Shown: positions 7,662-16,228 of the stretch, one piece after another
How the letters are laid out: each line of letters starts with the position of its first letter
Position numbering within the stretch: the stretch's first letter is position 1
NCBI GenBank assembly: GCA_938004115.1
Contig: CALKWS010000441.1
Coordinates: 1-37,657, forward strand
Direction: 5' to 3'
Length of the DNA stretch: 37,657 nt
Source: an uncultured Ruaniaceae bacterium
Lineage (GTDB): Bacteria > Actinomycetota > Actinomycetes > Actinomycetales > Beutenbergiaceae
Program-made: the position numbers and the translations under genes
Notes under the pieces: generated by a model
What the model was told of the DNA's origin: nothing
Seen by the model: the letters and a program-made list of their open reading frames with translations, nothing else
Database searches by the model: none

Positions 7662-10600
7662 TCAGCGGACACTCACCTGTGCCAACTCGATCCGGTTGCG
7701 GCCGTCCGAATCCGCCACCGGCAACTCCGGGAACCAGAGCACGATCTCGTCGGTCTCGACCGGTTCGGCCAGTTCGTAGGTGACCTCCGGGCCCATCGGC
7801 CCCTCAGCCAGTACCGGTCCCTCGGCGGGGTTGTCGGCGGCGTCGGCGCGGATCTGCACGGTCCCGCCCTCCCCTTGGACGTCCAGTGTGACCTGCGTGA
7901 CCATCGCTGGCTCCTCGAGTTCGATGACGAAGCCGAGGCCGTCCTTCATGCCGTACCGGGGGTCGTTGTACCGCAGCGACCGCCAGATGGTGTCCGGGTT
8001 GCCGTCGGTGACGAGGTAGGCCAGATCGGGGTTGTCGTCGAGGGAGCGGACGGAGTCGATCACCGGGTCGGGCCCGTCGTTCTCGTCCTCGGTCTCCTCC
8101 TCCTCGGGTTCCTCCTCCGGTTCGCCGGCGGCGTCCTGCTCGTCGTCCGTCTCCTCCTCGACCGGCGCCGGGGTGGTGGGCGCCGGCGTGGTCTCGGGTT
8201 CGTAGGAGGTGTTGCTCAACGTGGTCAGCGCGAGTACGCCGGCAACGACGACGGCAGCGATCATGCTGAGGATGACCACGGGCGTGGGGTTGAACCGCTC
8301 CGGCTCGTCCTCCTCCTCCCAGGCGAGGTCCTCATCGTGGTCGGCGTCATCGGGGGGTTCCATACCTGTGGGCACCGTGGGGTGGGCAACGAATTCGGGG
8401 TACTGCTCGTCGTCGGGATCGCCGGCTGTCTCGGCCCGCGTCGCCGGGCTAGCGGCCGCCGGCGGGGAGTCCACATCGTCCTCCGGCGGGGTGCGCCAGG
8501 TGCTGGTCAGTTCCTGTGCGGCGCTTCTGGCCCGGCGCGCGGCCTGGGCGGCCCGTTCCGCCAGGGACGGCCCCGCACCCGCAGAGGTGCCCGCGGCCGC
8601 ACCGGCGTGGGCAGCACCGGCACCGGCCGAGCCCGCCTGGGCGGCACCGGAAGCGGCCGAGCCGGCGAATCCGACCGACCCGGCGCCGCCCGCCGCCGTG
8701 GCCCGTCCGGCCATCTGGGCGGCGCCCCCCGGGCCGCCCGGGACCGGCTGGGGCACGGCGTGGTGTACCTCGGCCGTCCCGACGTCGCCGTGGTCCGGGA
8801 CGGTGCCCGGTGGCGGGGCGGCGGTGGGCGGCAGGGAATGGGCGTGCTCGCCGCCCTGGCGGGCGGCAGTTGCCCCGCCGCTCTGGGTGCCGGGGATGGA
8901 TCCGTCGAAGGTGGGCCGTTCGTGCCGCGCCACGTAGGTGTCCAGCACGTTGGCGGCGGCCGATTGCGCCGACGGCGCGACCACCTCCTCGAACCGGGGT
9001 GGGACGGTCTCCCGCGGCGGGCGTCGGGGCGCCCACCGGGAGGTGTCGACCGGCGGGGGCGGTGTCCCGGGTGCCGCAGACACTGCGCTTCCGGCAGCGG
9101 CCGCTCCCGCCCCCATCGCGCCCGCTGCGCCGAGTGCGGCCGGGCCCGGAGCCGACTGTGCGGTGCCCGCCGGGCCGCCGCCCGGGGCCGGATGGCTGCC
9201 GCCGTGGTGCGTACCGTCCTGCTCGTGCGGCTGTGGCGGGCCCGCGTCGTGATGGATCGGCCCGCTACCGGGGTCGGTCCACGGGGCCAGGTCGCGGACC
9301 AGTTCACCGGGGGTGTACGGGCCGTCCTGATGCGGCCCGAAGGTCACCGCGCACAGGGTGTCGAGGTCGTCCGGGATGGCGTCGGCCACCTCGGCCGGCG
9401 GCACCGGGGCGCGCTGGTGACGCGGTGCCGCCGGTAACCCGCCGTCCCGGTCCTTCGGTCCGGGCCACATCCCGGTCAGCGCGGTGTACAACAGCGCCAC
9501 CAGGTCCACGGTGTCGCTCCTGGCCGCCGCCCGGGCGTTATCCATGCCGATCCCCGCCGCGGCCGCGTCCACCGCCAGACCGGTGAGGACCACGTGCCCG
9601 GACGGGGTCCGGTGCAGGGACTCCGGGCCCAGCCGGAGATGGTGCACGCCACGGCGCCTCGCCACCTCCAGGGCCCCGGCGGCCTCACCGATGAGGGTGC
9701 GTGCCTGCTCGGGGTGCAGCCGCCCGGGAGCGAGCAGTTCGGCGAGGCTCTGGCCCTGCAGCACCTCGGTGACGATGAATCCGGTGCCTTCGTGGATGCC
9801 CACCCGCAGGATGCGGATCAGTCGATCGTCGACGATCAACGCAGCGCGCCTGGCGGCGTCCAGGGCTGCTTCCCGCCGGGGGCCGGCGACGGTGGTGATG
9901 TGGACCTGCTTGTCCAGGATGGTGTCGGTACCCAGCCACCGGCCGTTCACGCGGTCCTCGTGTTGGAGCAGGTACCGCCCGGCAAGTACATCACCGACGT
10001 TGAGGGTCCCCTCAGGGGGCCTGTTCATTCCGGTTGCCCTCCTGTGACGTTCGGTGCCGGTGACTTTGGTCCACATGGTACGCATTTGCGGCAGTGCCGG
10101 TATGCGAGCGGCGAACGGTGCGAGCCGTGCGGTGAGCGGTTCGGCCATCGCCCCGATGCGCGCGAACAGGATGTCCAGCTCGCCCACGCGCAGCCGGCGC
10201 AGGCAGATCAGGTAGATCACACCCATCAGGCCGCCGATGAGGAGTACCCGGGCCAGAGCGCCCGCGAAGTTCGTCTGGATCCCCCACAGGGTCAGTAGCC
10301 CCCAGCCGACGGCGATCGTGGGGATGAGCGCCAACGTCAGGCGTAGGTAGGTGCGCAGGATGCGTGCCCCATCGAGGCTGTACAACTTCCGCCGGAGGGC
10401 GAGGAAGGAGATCAGCGCCCCGAACAACAGCGAGGTGGCGTTGGCGACGGCCGAGCCCACCACCCACCACTGCACCGGGAGCAGCAGGTAGGTCAGCAGA
10501 CAACCGAGGATCTGGATCAGCGCCATCGGGATCTGGAAGTAGAACAGCGCCTTGGTGTCCTCGTAGGCGAAGTACACCCGCTGGGTCATCGTCCAGATCG

Positions 10601-11768
10601 CGATCGCCGGCAGCCCTGTCGCCAGGGCCACCAGCACCGCACCGACGGCCCGGTACGCCTCGAACGTGGCGACGTCGAACTGCACCACCTGCACCACCGG
10701 GACGGCCAGCACCGCAAGGGCGCCGGCGGCGAACATGGTGAACACCCCCAGGGTGCGCAGGCCCATCGACAGGTCGTCACGCACCTGCCGGCTCTGGCCG
10801 GCGGCCGCGTTACTGGACAACCGGGTGAAGATCGCCGTCACCAACGACACCGTGATGAGCGACTGCGGGAGCATGAACACCAGGAACGCGTTGTCCCAGG
10901 CGGCGTTGCCGGCGGCGTAGGTGCCGGCCTCCGCGGCGGCGGTGGAGGCGGCCGCGGCGAGGTTGGAGATCGCCAGGTAGCCCACCTGCCCGGCCAGGAG
11001 CGCCAGGAAGGCCCACCACGCCACCCGGGTGGCCCGGCCCAGGCCCGAACCGCGGATGCCCCAGGTGAAGCGGAACTTGAATCCGGACCGCACCAGCGGA
11101 ATCACCAGCACGCCCGCCTGGGCCGCCACACCGAGCGTCGCCGACCCCGCCAGCAGGGCCACCCGGCCGCCGGTGAAGGCGGACGCCGGGTCCGGGTTCG
11201 CCGGGTCGAAACTCCCGAACACCACGATGTAGGCGATCAGCCCGATGATCGCGAACAGGTTGTTGACCGCCGGGGCCCACATGTACGGACCGAACACCGA
11301 CCGGGCGTTCAGCACCTGGCCCAGCAGGGTGTACATGCCGTAGAAGAACAACTGGGGCAGGCACCACATCGCGAACGCCACCGCCACCGAGGCCCATGGC
11401 CCGGAGCGGAACTCCGCGGCGTACAGGGTCACCAGCACCGGGGCGGCCAGGGTGAGCAGCACGGTGACCGCCGCCAGCAGCGTTCCGGCCAGGGTGAGCA
11501 GCCGGTTGACGTACTCCTGCCCGCCGTCCTCGGCGCGCATCGCGCGCACGATCTGCGGTACCAGCACGGCGTTGAGCACCCCGCCGGCGAGGAGCATGTA
11601 GATGATGTTCGGGAGCTTGTTGGCGACCGCGAAGGCGTCGGCCGCCCCGCCCAGGGTGTAGATCGCCGCGATGAGCAACGCCGAGCGCACCAGGCCGAGC
11701 ACGCGGGAGGTCAGGGTGCCGGCGAACATCACCGCCGCCGACCCCGCGAGCCCGCCGCGCCTACTCAT
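7662..11768 (-). CDS. murJ: MurJ lipid II flippase fused to pseudokinase, transmembrane helix and extracellular discoidin-like domain
   Basis: A 1,368-residue four-part protein with the architecture of mycobacterial MviN/Rv3910. Residues 1 to about 540 are a polytopic MurJ/MVF flippase (SAAVMFAGTLTSRVLGLVRS, KLPNIIYMLLAGGVLNAVLVPQ), which moves lipid II across the membrane. From M581 comes a kinase-like domain. It lacks catalytic residues: VHHLRLGPESL replaces HRDxKPxN, GL replaces DFG, and the VAIK lysine is missing, so it is a pseudokinase. A long A/G/P-rich linker leads to one transmembrane helix (about 1158-1182), an acidic T/P/E-rich stalk and an outer domain with NPDTIWRSLRYNDPRYG (discoidin/F5-8C-like). 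ATG 11768 has GAGGG 8 nt upstream; a GTG at 11783 has no such site. In mycobacteria the pseudokinase binds FhaA after PknB phosphorylation. Confidence 0.93.
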   Translation of the reverse strand: MSRRGGLAGSAAVMFAGTLTSRVLGLVRSALLIAAIYTLGGAADAFAVANKLPNIIYMLLAGGVLNAVLVPQIVRAMRAEDGGQEYVNRLLTLAGTLLAAVTVLLTLAAPVLVTLYAAEFRSGPWASVAVAFAMWCLPQLFFYGMYTLLGQVLNARSVFGPYMWAPAVNNLFAIIGLIAYIVVFGSFDPANPDPASAFTGGRVALLAGSATLGVAAQAGVLVIPLVRSGFKFRFTWGIRGSGLGRATRVAWWAFLALLAGQVGYLAISNLAAAASTAAAEAGTYAAGNAAWDNAFLVFMLPQSLITVSLVTAIFTRLSSNAAAGQSRQVRDDLSMGLRTLGVFTMFAAGALAVLAVPVVQVVQFDVATFEAYRAVGAVLVALATGLPAIAIWTMTQRVYFAYEDTKALFYFQIPMALIQILGCLLTYLLLPVQWWVVGSAVANATSLLFGALISFLALRRKLYSLDGARILRTYLRLTLALIPTIAVGWGLLTLWGIQTNFAGALARVLLIGGLMGVIYLICLRRLRVGELDILFARIGAMAEPLTARLAPFAARIPALPQMRTMWTKVTGTERHRRATGMNRPPEGTLNVGDVLAGRYLLQHEDRVNGRWLGTDTILDKQVHITTVAGPRREAALDAARRAALIVDDRLIRILRVGIHEGTGFIVTEVLQGQSLAELLAPGRLHPEQARTLIGEAAGALEVARRRGVHHLRLGPESLHRTPSGHVVLTGLAVDAAAAGIGMDNARAAARSDTVDLVALLYTALTGMWPGPKDRDGGLPAAPRHQRAPVPPAEVADAIPDDLDTLCAVTFGPHQDGPYTPGELVRDLAPWTDPGSGPIHHDAGPPQPHEQDGTHHGGSHPAPGGGPAGTAQSAPGPAALGAAGAMGAGAAAAGSAVSAAPGTPPPPVDTSRWAPRRPPRETVPPRFEEVVAPSAQSAAANVLDTYVARHERPTFDGSIPGTQSGGATAARQGGEHAHSLPPTAAPPPGTVPDHGDVGTAEVHHAVPQPVPGGPGGAAQMAGRATAAGGAGSVGFAGSAASGAAQAGSAGAGAAHAGAAAGTSAGAGPSLAERAAQAARRARSAAQELTSTWRTPPEDDVDSPPAAASPATRAETAGDPDDEQYPEFVAHPTVPTGMEPPDDADHDEDLAWEEEDEPERFNPTPVVILSMIAAVVVAGVLALTTLSNTSYEPETTPAPTTPAPVEEETDDEQDAAGEPEEEPEEEETEDENDGPDPVIDSVRSLDDNPDLAYLVTDGNPDTIWRSLRYNDPRYGMKDGLGFVIELEEPAMVTQVTLDVQGEGGTVQIRADAADNPAEGPVLAEGPMGPEVTYELAEPVETDEIVLWFPELPVADSDGRNRIELAQVSVR
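10028..10043 (-). promoter_or_regulatory. Internal Shine-Dalgarno and in-frame ATG at the MurJ/pseudokinase junction
   Basis: On the minus strand, AGGAGGG (10043-10037) stands 8 nt before an in-frame ATG at 10028 (M581), exactly where the pseudokinase part begins. This is a better ribosome binding site than the one at the gene's own start. It may allow a separate pseudokinase-TM-discoidin protein of 788 residues, or be a relic of two genes that have fused. Confidence 0.5.
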
Positions 11769-11792
11769 CGCCCTCGCCCTCACCGTCGTCGC

Positions 11793-14108
11793 TCATCGGC
11801 GCACCTTGCCATCGGGTGCGGCGTGGTTCGGTGCGCCGGGGGCGAACCGGCGCCGTCCAGAGCGGATAGTGCGCACCATGCCGATCACGAAGCCTACGCT
11901 GAGCAACCCGGCCACCACGGCGGTGCCGATATCCTCCCAGTCGGCCCGCACTCGAACCATGAAGGAGGCGCTGCGGCCCACATCGTCTCCCCCCGGTTCG
12001 TCCAGGATGTGCACGGTCAGATCCACGTTGCCGTTGGCCACCGCCTCGATCGGTACCCGCACGGTGGTGATGGACTGCGGGTCCAGGACGGTCTCCACCG
12101 GGTCCCCGGCCCGCAACCGGGGATCCTGCGGGTGCAGGGCGACGGTGACGCGTGCCTCCACCGGTAGGTCGTTGGCGACCGCCACCGGCAGGTCACCGCT
12201 GTGGTTGATGAGCAGCACACTACTGCCCGTCTCGATCCGCACCGAGCCGGTGACCTGCTCGACCAGTCCGTCCACACGGTTCAGCAGGTCGTCGCGGCTG
12301 CCGGTGTGTCCCGACCAAGCGGCGCTCAGGCTGGTGAGCACGGCCGGCTCCACCTGATCGAGTAGCGGCTGGGAGGTGCCCAGGACCTGGGACAGGTTGC
12401 GGACCGCCGCGTGCTGGGACTCCAGGTCGGCGATGGCCTGTGCGGGTAGGCGGTCGGTGTCCCTGACGACGGCGCGCTCGACGGTCCGTTCGGTGCCCGG
12501 GCCGCGGCCGAGCAGGCTACGCATGTTCGCCGTCTCCAGCCACGGTGCGTCGGTCAACTCCGCGAGGTTGTCGGTCACGTGGTCGGCGGAGGCGTCCCGG
12601 GGGAAGGTCAGCAGGAACCCCGGATGGCCGTGCTGACGTTCCCGCACCGCCGCCGCACTGTCGGCGAGCATCAACTGCCGCCCGAGCAACGGATCCAGGT
12701 CCTCCCCGGCGGCATCGACACCGGCGACCAGCATCGAGGCCCGCGCGTCGGGGACCACCGCGTCGACCGGTCCGGACCGGGTTCGCACCAGCGCGGGCCC
12801 GGTGCCCGGCGCCGCCGGTTGGTCCGCGAGGATGCGCTCGGGAATGAGCGCGGTCTGCACACCCTCCCCGGCGAGGGCGTCCAGCGTCGCACCGTCCACC
12901 GCGCCCGCGGGCCAGTGCACCCCCGCGAGCGGTTCGAGTCCGGCTTGCTCCAGCAGCCGGGCGCCGCGCTCCTCACCCAGCCGCCACAGGGACAGGTCCC
13001 CGGCATGGGCCATCGCAGCCAGGTCCGCGTCGGCGTAGCCGAGTCTCACCACGTCCCGGCTCGCGGCCCGCTCGGCGAGCACCTCGTGCAATCCGCCGTC
13101 CTGCGCCGTTGCGTCGAGCCCGGCTCCCGGATCAGCGCGGCCGGATCCGTCGTCCGTCGTCGAGCCGCCGTGCGGCGGATCGGTGCCCCCGTTCCGATCC
13201 TCCTCAGGCTCGGTGGCCGCCCCGTCGTCCCCCTCCACATCCGGCGTGGAGCCGGGGTCCTGACCGGGTGCGGCCGGCGGATCGCCGCCGTCGGTCTGCC
13301 CACTGGTGGTCGAGCCGGCGGCCTCCCACTGCTCCGGGGAGGCGGGAACCACCGGCTGGTCCTCCAGCAGCGCCGGGTCGATCGCCCAGGCGACGTCGTC
13401 GTCCATCTCGTGGATCAGCGGTAGCAGCCGGCCGGCCGCCACCTGACCGACCGGGACGTCGTCGGTGATCGCCTGGCGCCACTCGGTGACGGTCGCGGTC
13501 AGGGGCACCAGCACGCTCAATTCGGCCGGCGCGGCCAGCGGGGACTCCTCGGGGAACCACAGCAACAGGCTGCGCGCCCAGCCGGTGCCGTTGACGCCGC
13601 TGGCCTCCACCTCGATCCCCCGGGGGCCCCAGGGTGAACTCTCCGCGAACGTGGGCCCGGAGGGCATGGTGAGCCGGAACGGGATCGAGGCTCCCGGTTC
13701 CAGGTCCTCCTCCAGATCCTCCACCACGGGCGTGGCGGTTCCGATCCGGGAGGAGGACGTGCCGCTGTGCCAGGCCTGTACCGCCGTCCTGGACGAGAGC
13801 GCGTGACGCTGCATGATCAGTTCCACCGAGACGTTGCTGACCACCTCCGCGGAGACGTTCTGCACTGTGCCCCGGATCGTCAGGTCCTCCCCCGGGCGCA
13901 GCACCGCCGGGGAGATCTCGGTCAGTTCCACGTGCAACTCCGGCACGTCCCGGCCCGGTTCGGGTTCGTCCGCAGGGGCGGCGACCGCTGGCGGTGCCAG
14001 GAGCATCAGGGCGCACCAGAGCATCACCGCGAGGACTCCGGCGGCCACGCCGCGCAGGTGGACCGACACGGTCGAGATGCTCAGCGCCGGGTGCGGGCCG
14101 GTGCTCAC
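11793..14108 (-). CDS. Secreted, membrane-anchored DUF6049-family protein (Rv3909-like)
   Basis: Large extracytoplasmic protein (771 residues) with a signal sequence (hydrophobic GVLAVMLWCALMLLA, cleavage near AVAA, residue 44), an Ig-like first segment (LRPGEDLTIRGTVQNVS), a low-complexity D/G/T-rich insert near residues 270-340 and one C-terminal transmembrane helix (about 724-745, VVAGLLSVGFVIGMV) with a basic cytoplasmic end. The function is unknown. Gene order NUDIX-DUF6049-MurJ is conserved through actinobacteria (mutT4-Rv3909-Rv3910 in M. tuberculosis), which suggests a cell-envelope role alongside the flippase. The GTG at 14108 overlaps the NUDIX stop codon (GTGA), implying translational coupling; a later GTG could also serve. 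It ends 24 bp before the chosen murJ ATG. Confidence 0.85.
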   Translation of the reverse strand: MSTGPHPALSISTVSVHLRGVAAGVLAVMLWCALMLLAPPAVAAPADEPEPGRDVPELHVELTEISPAVLRPGEDLTIRGTVQNVSAEVVSNVSVELIMQRHALSSRTAVQAWHSGTSSSRIGTATPVVEDLEEDLEPGASIPFRLTMPSGPTFAESSPWGPRGIEVEASGVNGTGWARSLLLWFPEESPLAAPAELSVLVPLTATVTEWRQAITDDVPVGQVAAGRLLPLIHEMDDDVAWAIDPALLEDQPVVPASPEQWEAAGSTTSGQTDGGDPPAAPGQDPGSTPDVEGDDGAATEPEEDRNGGTDPPHGGSTTDDGSGRADPGAGLDATAQDGGLHEVLAERAASRDVVRLGYADADLAAMAHAGDLSLWRLGEERGARLLEQAGLEPLAGVHWPAGAVDGATLDALAGEGVQTALIPERILADQPAAPGTGPALVRTRSGPVDAVVPDARASMLVAGVDAAGEDLDPLLGRQLMLADSAAAVRERQHGHPGFLLTFPRDASADHVTDNLAELTDAPWLETANMRSLLGRGPGTERTVERAVVRDTDRLPAQAIADLESQHAAVRNLSQVLGTSQPLLDQVEPAVLTSLSAAWSGHTGSRDDLLNRVDGLVEQVTGSVRIETGSSVLLINHSGDLPVAVANDLPVEARVTVALHPQDPRLRAGDPVETVLDPQSITTVRVPIEAVANGNVDLTVHILDEPGGDDVGRSASFMVRVRADWEDIGTAVVAGLLSVGFVIGMVRTIRSGRRRFAPGAPNHAAPDGKVRR

Positions 14109-14629
14109 GAGCGCCCGGCGAGCACGGCCCGGGCGGTCGCCACGATCCTGCGCTCGTTCGGGTACACCAGCCGGGTGGCGACTTCGTCCAGGAGCACCCA
14201 CGCGACGTCCTCGGCCTCACAGTCCGGATCGTTCTCGATCGTCAACTCCCCACCCAGGGCGCGCAGCAGGTAATGGTGAACCACCTTGTGCACCCGCCGG
14301 TCGGTGCCGGCGAACCAGTAGTCGATCGTGTCCAGGTGCAGGATCACCTCCCCGTGGATGCCGGTCTCCTCCGCGATCTCCCGGACCGCGGCCTCCGCGG
14401 CGGTCTCATCGCCCTCCAGGTGACCCTTGGGCAGGCACCACTCCAACCGGCCGGCACGGTTACGGCGGGCGATGATCGCCGTGACCGCGGCGCCGTTCAC
14501 GACATCGACGACCACCCCGCCGGCGGAGGTCTCATCCACCACCGGTAACCGGTGACGCACGGGGGCACGCCGCCGCACCGGGCCGGGCTTGGGGACCCAG
14601 GACCGGGGAGTGGGAACAGTGGCGGACAT
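14105..14629 (-). CDS. NUDIX hydrolase (MutT4-like)
   Basis: Hydrolase of nucleoside diphosphate-linked compounds; the substrate is not known. The 174-residue protein has the complete Nudix box at residues 69-91: GHLEGDETAAEAAVREIAEE plus TGI, fitting G-x5-E-x7-R-E-U-x-E-E-x-G-U. The first 30 residues are basic and proline-rich. It heads the conserved NUDIX-DUF6049-MurJ set and overlaps the next gene by 4 bp. ATG 14629 has no Shine-Dalgarno. Instead TACAGT lies 6 nt before it, which fits a leaderless transcript starting at the A of the ATG. It is divergent from pcnA, the same arrangement as Rv3908/Rv3907c. Confidence 0.92.
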   Translation of the reverse strand: MSATVPTPRSWVPKPGPVRRRAPVRHRLPVVDETSAGGVVVDVVNGAAVTAIIARRNRAGRLEWCLPKGHLEGDETAAEAAVREIAEETGIHGEVILHLDTIDYWFAGTDRRVHKVVHHYLLRALGGELTIENDPDCEAEDVAWVLLDEVATRLVYPNERRIVATARAVLAGRS

Positions 14630-14641
14630 ATCAGTACTGTA
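14629..14641 (-). promoter_or_regulatory. Likely leaderless promoter -10 for the NUDIX-DUF6049-murJ operon
   Basis: TACAGT (14641-14636, minus strand) is a good TANNNT -10 element. Six bases later comes the ATG at 14629, so the transcript would begin at or next to the start codon. There is no ribosome binding site in the gap. Confidence 0.5.
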
Positions 14642-14757
14642 ACGACCGTGCCGCGAAAGGGGGCAGTGGATGGGTCCAGCGTGCCACCCACCACCCACTC
14701 CGGCCGCGCTTCGTGGCACGCTTGATCCTCGTGTCAGCCAATCCGCAGGACTCCTCC

Positions 14758-16218
14758 ATGCCCACGTCACCGGCACCCGCCGAACTGCTCCGCACCGCAC
14801 TGACCACTATCGCCGACCTGGCCCCGCAGGCCATCGACCTGGGGCAACGGTTCGCCGACGCCGGCCACGAACTGGCGCTGGTGGGCGGACCGGTGCGCGA
14901 CGCGTTCCTGGGCAAGGCCTCGGTGGACCTGGACTTCGCCACCTCCGCACGCCCCGAGCAGACCGAACGGATCCTGGCCGAATGGGGGGAGGCCACCTGG
15001 GACATGGGGCGGGAGTTCGGCACCATCGGCGCCCGGCGCGGCGATGCGGTGGTGGAGGTGACCACGTATCGCAGCGAGCAGTACAGCACCGACTCGCGCA
15101 AACCGACGGTGGACTTCGGGGACACCCTGGACGGGGACCTGTCCAGACGGGACTTCACCGTCAACGCGATGGCGCTACGCCTGCCGGATCTGGTGTTCGT
15201 GGACCCCTTCGACGGGCTCAGCGACCTGGCGGCCGGGCTGCTGCGCACACCGGTGGGTCCGGAGCAGTCGTTCGACGACGACCCGCTGCGGATGATGCGC
15301 GCCGCGAGGTTCTCCGCCCAGTTGCAGTTCGACGTCGATGAGGACGTGATGCGCGCGAGCACCGCGATGGCGGACCGGCTGCGGATCGTCTCCGCCGAAC
15401 GGATCCAGGGTGAACTGGTCAAGTTGATGCTGTCCGACGCCCCCCGGCGCGGCCTGGAACTCATGGTGTACACCGGGATCGCCGACGTCGTGCTGCCCGA
15501 ACTGCCCGCCCTGCAGATGACCATCGACGAGCACCACCGGCACAAGGACGTCTACGAGCACTCCCTGACCGTGCTGGACCAGGCGATCGCGCTGGAGACC
15601 GGCCCGGACGGCCCGGTGCCCCGCCCGGACCTGATCCTGCGGCTGGCGGCGCTGTTGCACGACATCGGCAAACCGGCCACCCGCCGGATGGAACCCGGCG
15701 GCGGGGTGAGCTTCCACCACCATGAGGTGGTCGGGGCGAAGATGGCCACCAAACGGTTGCGCGCGCTGCGGTTCGACAAGGCCACGATCTCCGCGGTGAG
15801 CAAACTCGTGTTCCTGCACCTGCGGTTCCACGGGTACGGGGAGGCGAAGTGGTCCGACTCGGCCGTGCGCCGCTACGTCACCGACGCCGGGGACCAGCTC
15901 GAACGGTTGCACCGGCTCACCCGGGCGGACTGCACCACCCGGAACAAGCGCAAGGCCGCCCGGCTGGCCGCCGCCTATGACGACCTGGAAGCACGCATCG
16001 CCGAACTGGCGCAGGAGGAGGAGCTCAAGGCCATCCGCCCGGACCTGGACGGACGCCAGATCATGCAGATCCTCGGGATCGAGCCGGGTCCGATGGTGGG
16101 CCGGGCCTATCAGCACCTGCTGGCGCTGCGGATGGAGCACGGACCGTTGGGCCCAGAGCGCGCCGAGGAGGAACTGCGCGCCTGGTGGGCGCAGCAGGCC
16201 GAGGCTGCCGGCGACTAG
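14758..16218 (+). CDS. pcnA: CCA tRNA nucleotidyltransferase
   Basis: Adds or repairs the CCA end of tRNAs (class II nucleotidyltransferase with HD domain). The 486-residue protein has the nucleotide-binding LVGGPVRDAFLG (GGxVRD at 43-48), the metal-binding DLD at 57-59, the RRDFTVNAMAL region, and an HD domain with LLHDIGKPATRR (H301, D302) that may give phosphohydrolase activity. I chose ATG 14758 because AGGA (14747-14750) lies 7 nt upstream; in-frame GTG codons at 14713 and 14731 would add up to 15 residues and lack a site. It is divergent from the NUDIX gene and convergent with the MFS transporter, 10 bp apart. Confidence 0.95.
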   Translation: MPTSPAPAELLRTALTTIADLAPQAIDLGQRFADAGHELALVGGPVRDAFLGKASVDLDFATSARPEQTERILAEWGEATWDMGREFGTIGARRGDAVVEVTTYRSEQYSTDSRKPTVDFGDTLDGDLSRRDFTVNAMALRLPDLVFVDPFDGLSDLAAGLLRTPVGPEQSFDDDPLRMMRAARFSAQLQFDVDEDVMRASTAMADRLRIVSAERIQGELVKLMLSDAPRRGLELMVYTGIADVVLPELPALQMTIDEHHRHKDVYEHSLTVLDQAIALETGPDGPVPRPDLILRLAALLHDIGKPATRRMEPGGGVSFHHHEVVGAKMATKRLRALRFDKATISAVSKLVFLHLRFHGYGEAKWSDSAVRRYVTDAGDQLERLHRLTRADCTTRNKRKAARLAAAYDDLEARIAELAQEEELKAIRPDLDGRQIMQILGIEPGPMVGRAYQHLLALRMEHGPLGPERAEEELRAWWAQQAEAAGD

Positions 16219-16228
16219 GACGCAGCGG

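Noticed and set aside
4540..9437. Long plus-strand open frames opposite ddl, aminotransferase, trxAB and murJ
   Set aside because: They are antisense shadows of well-supported genes, a common effect of high-GC codon bias, and have no recognisable domains.
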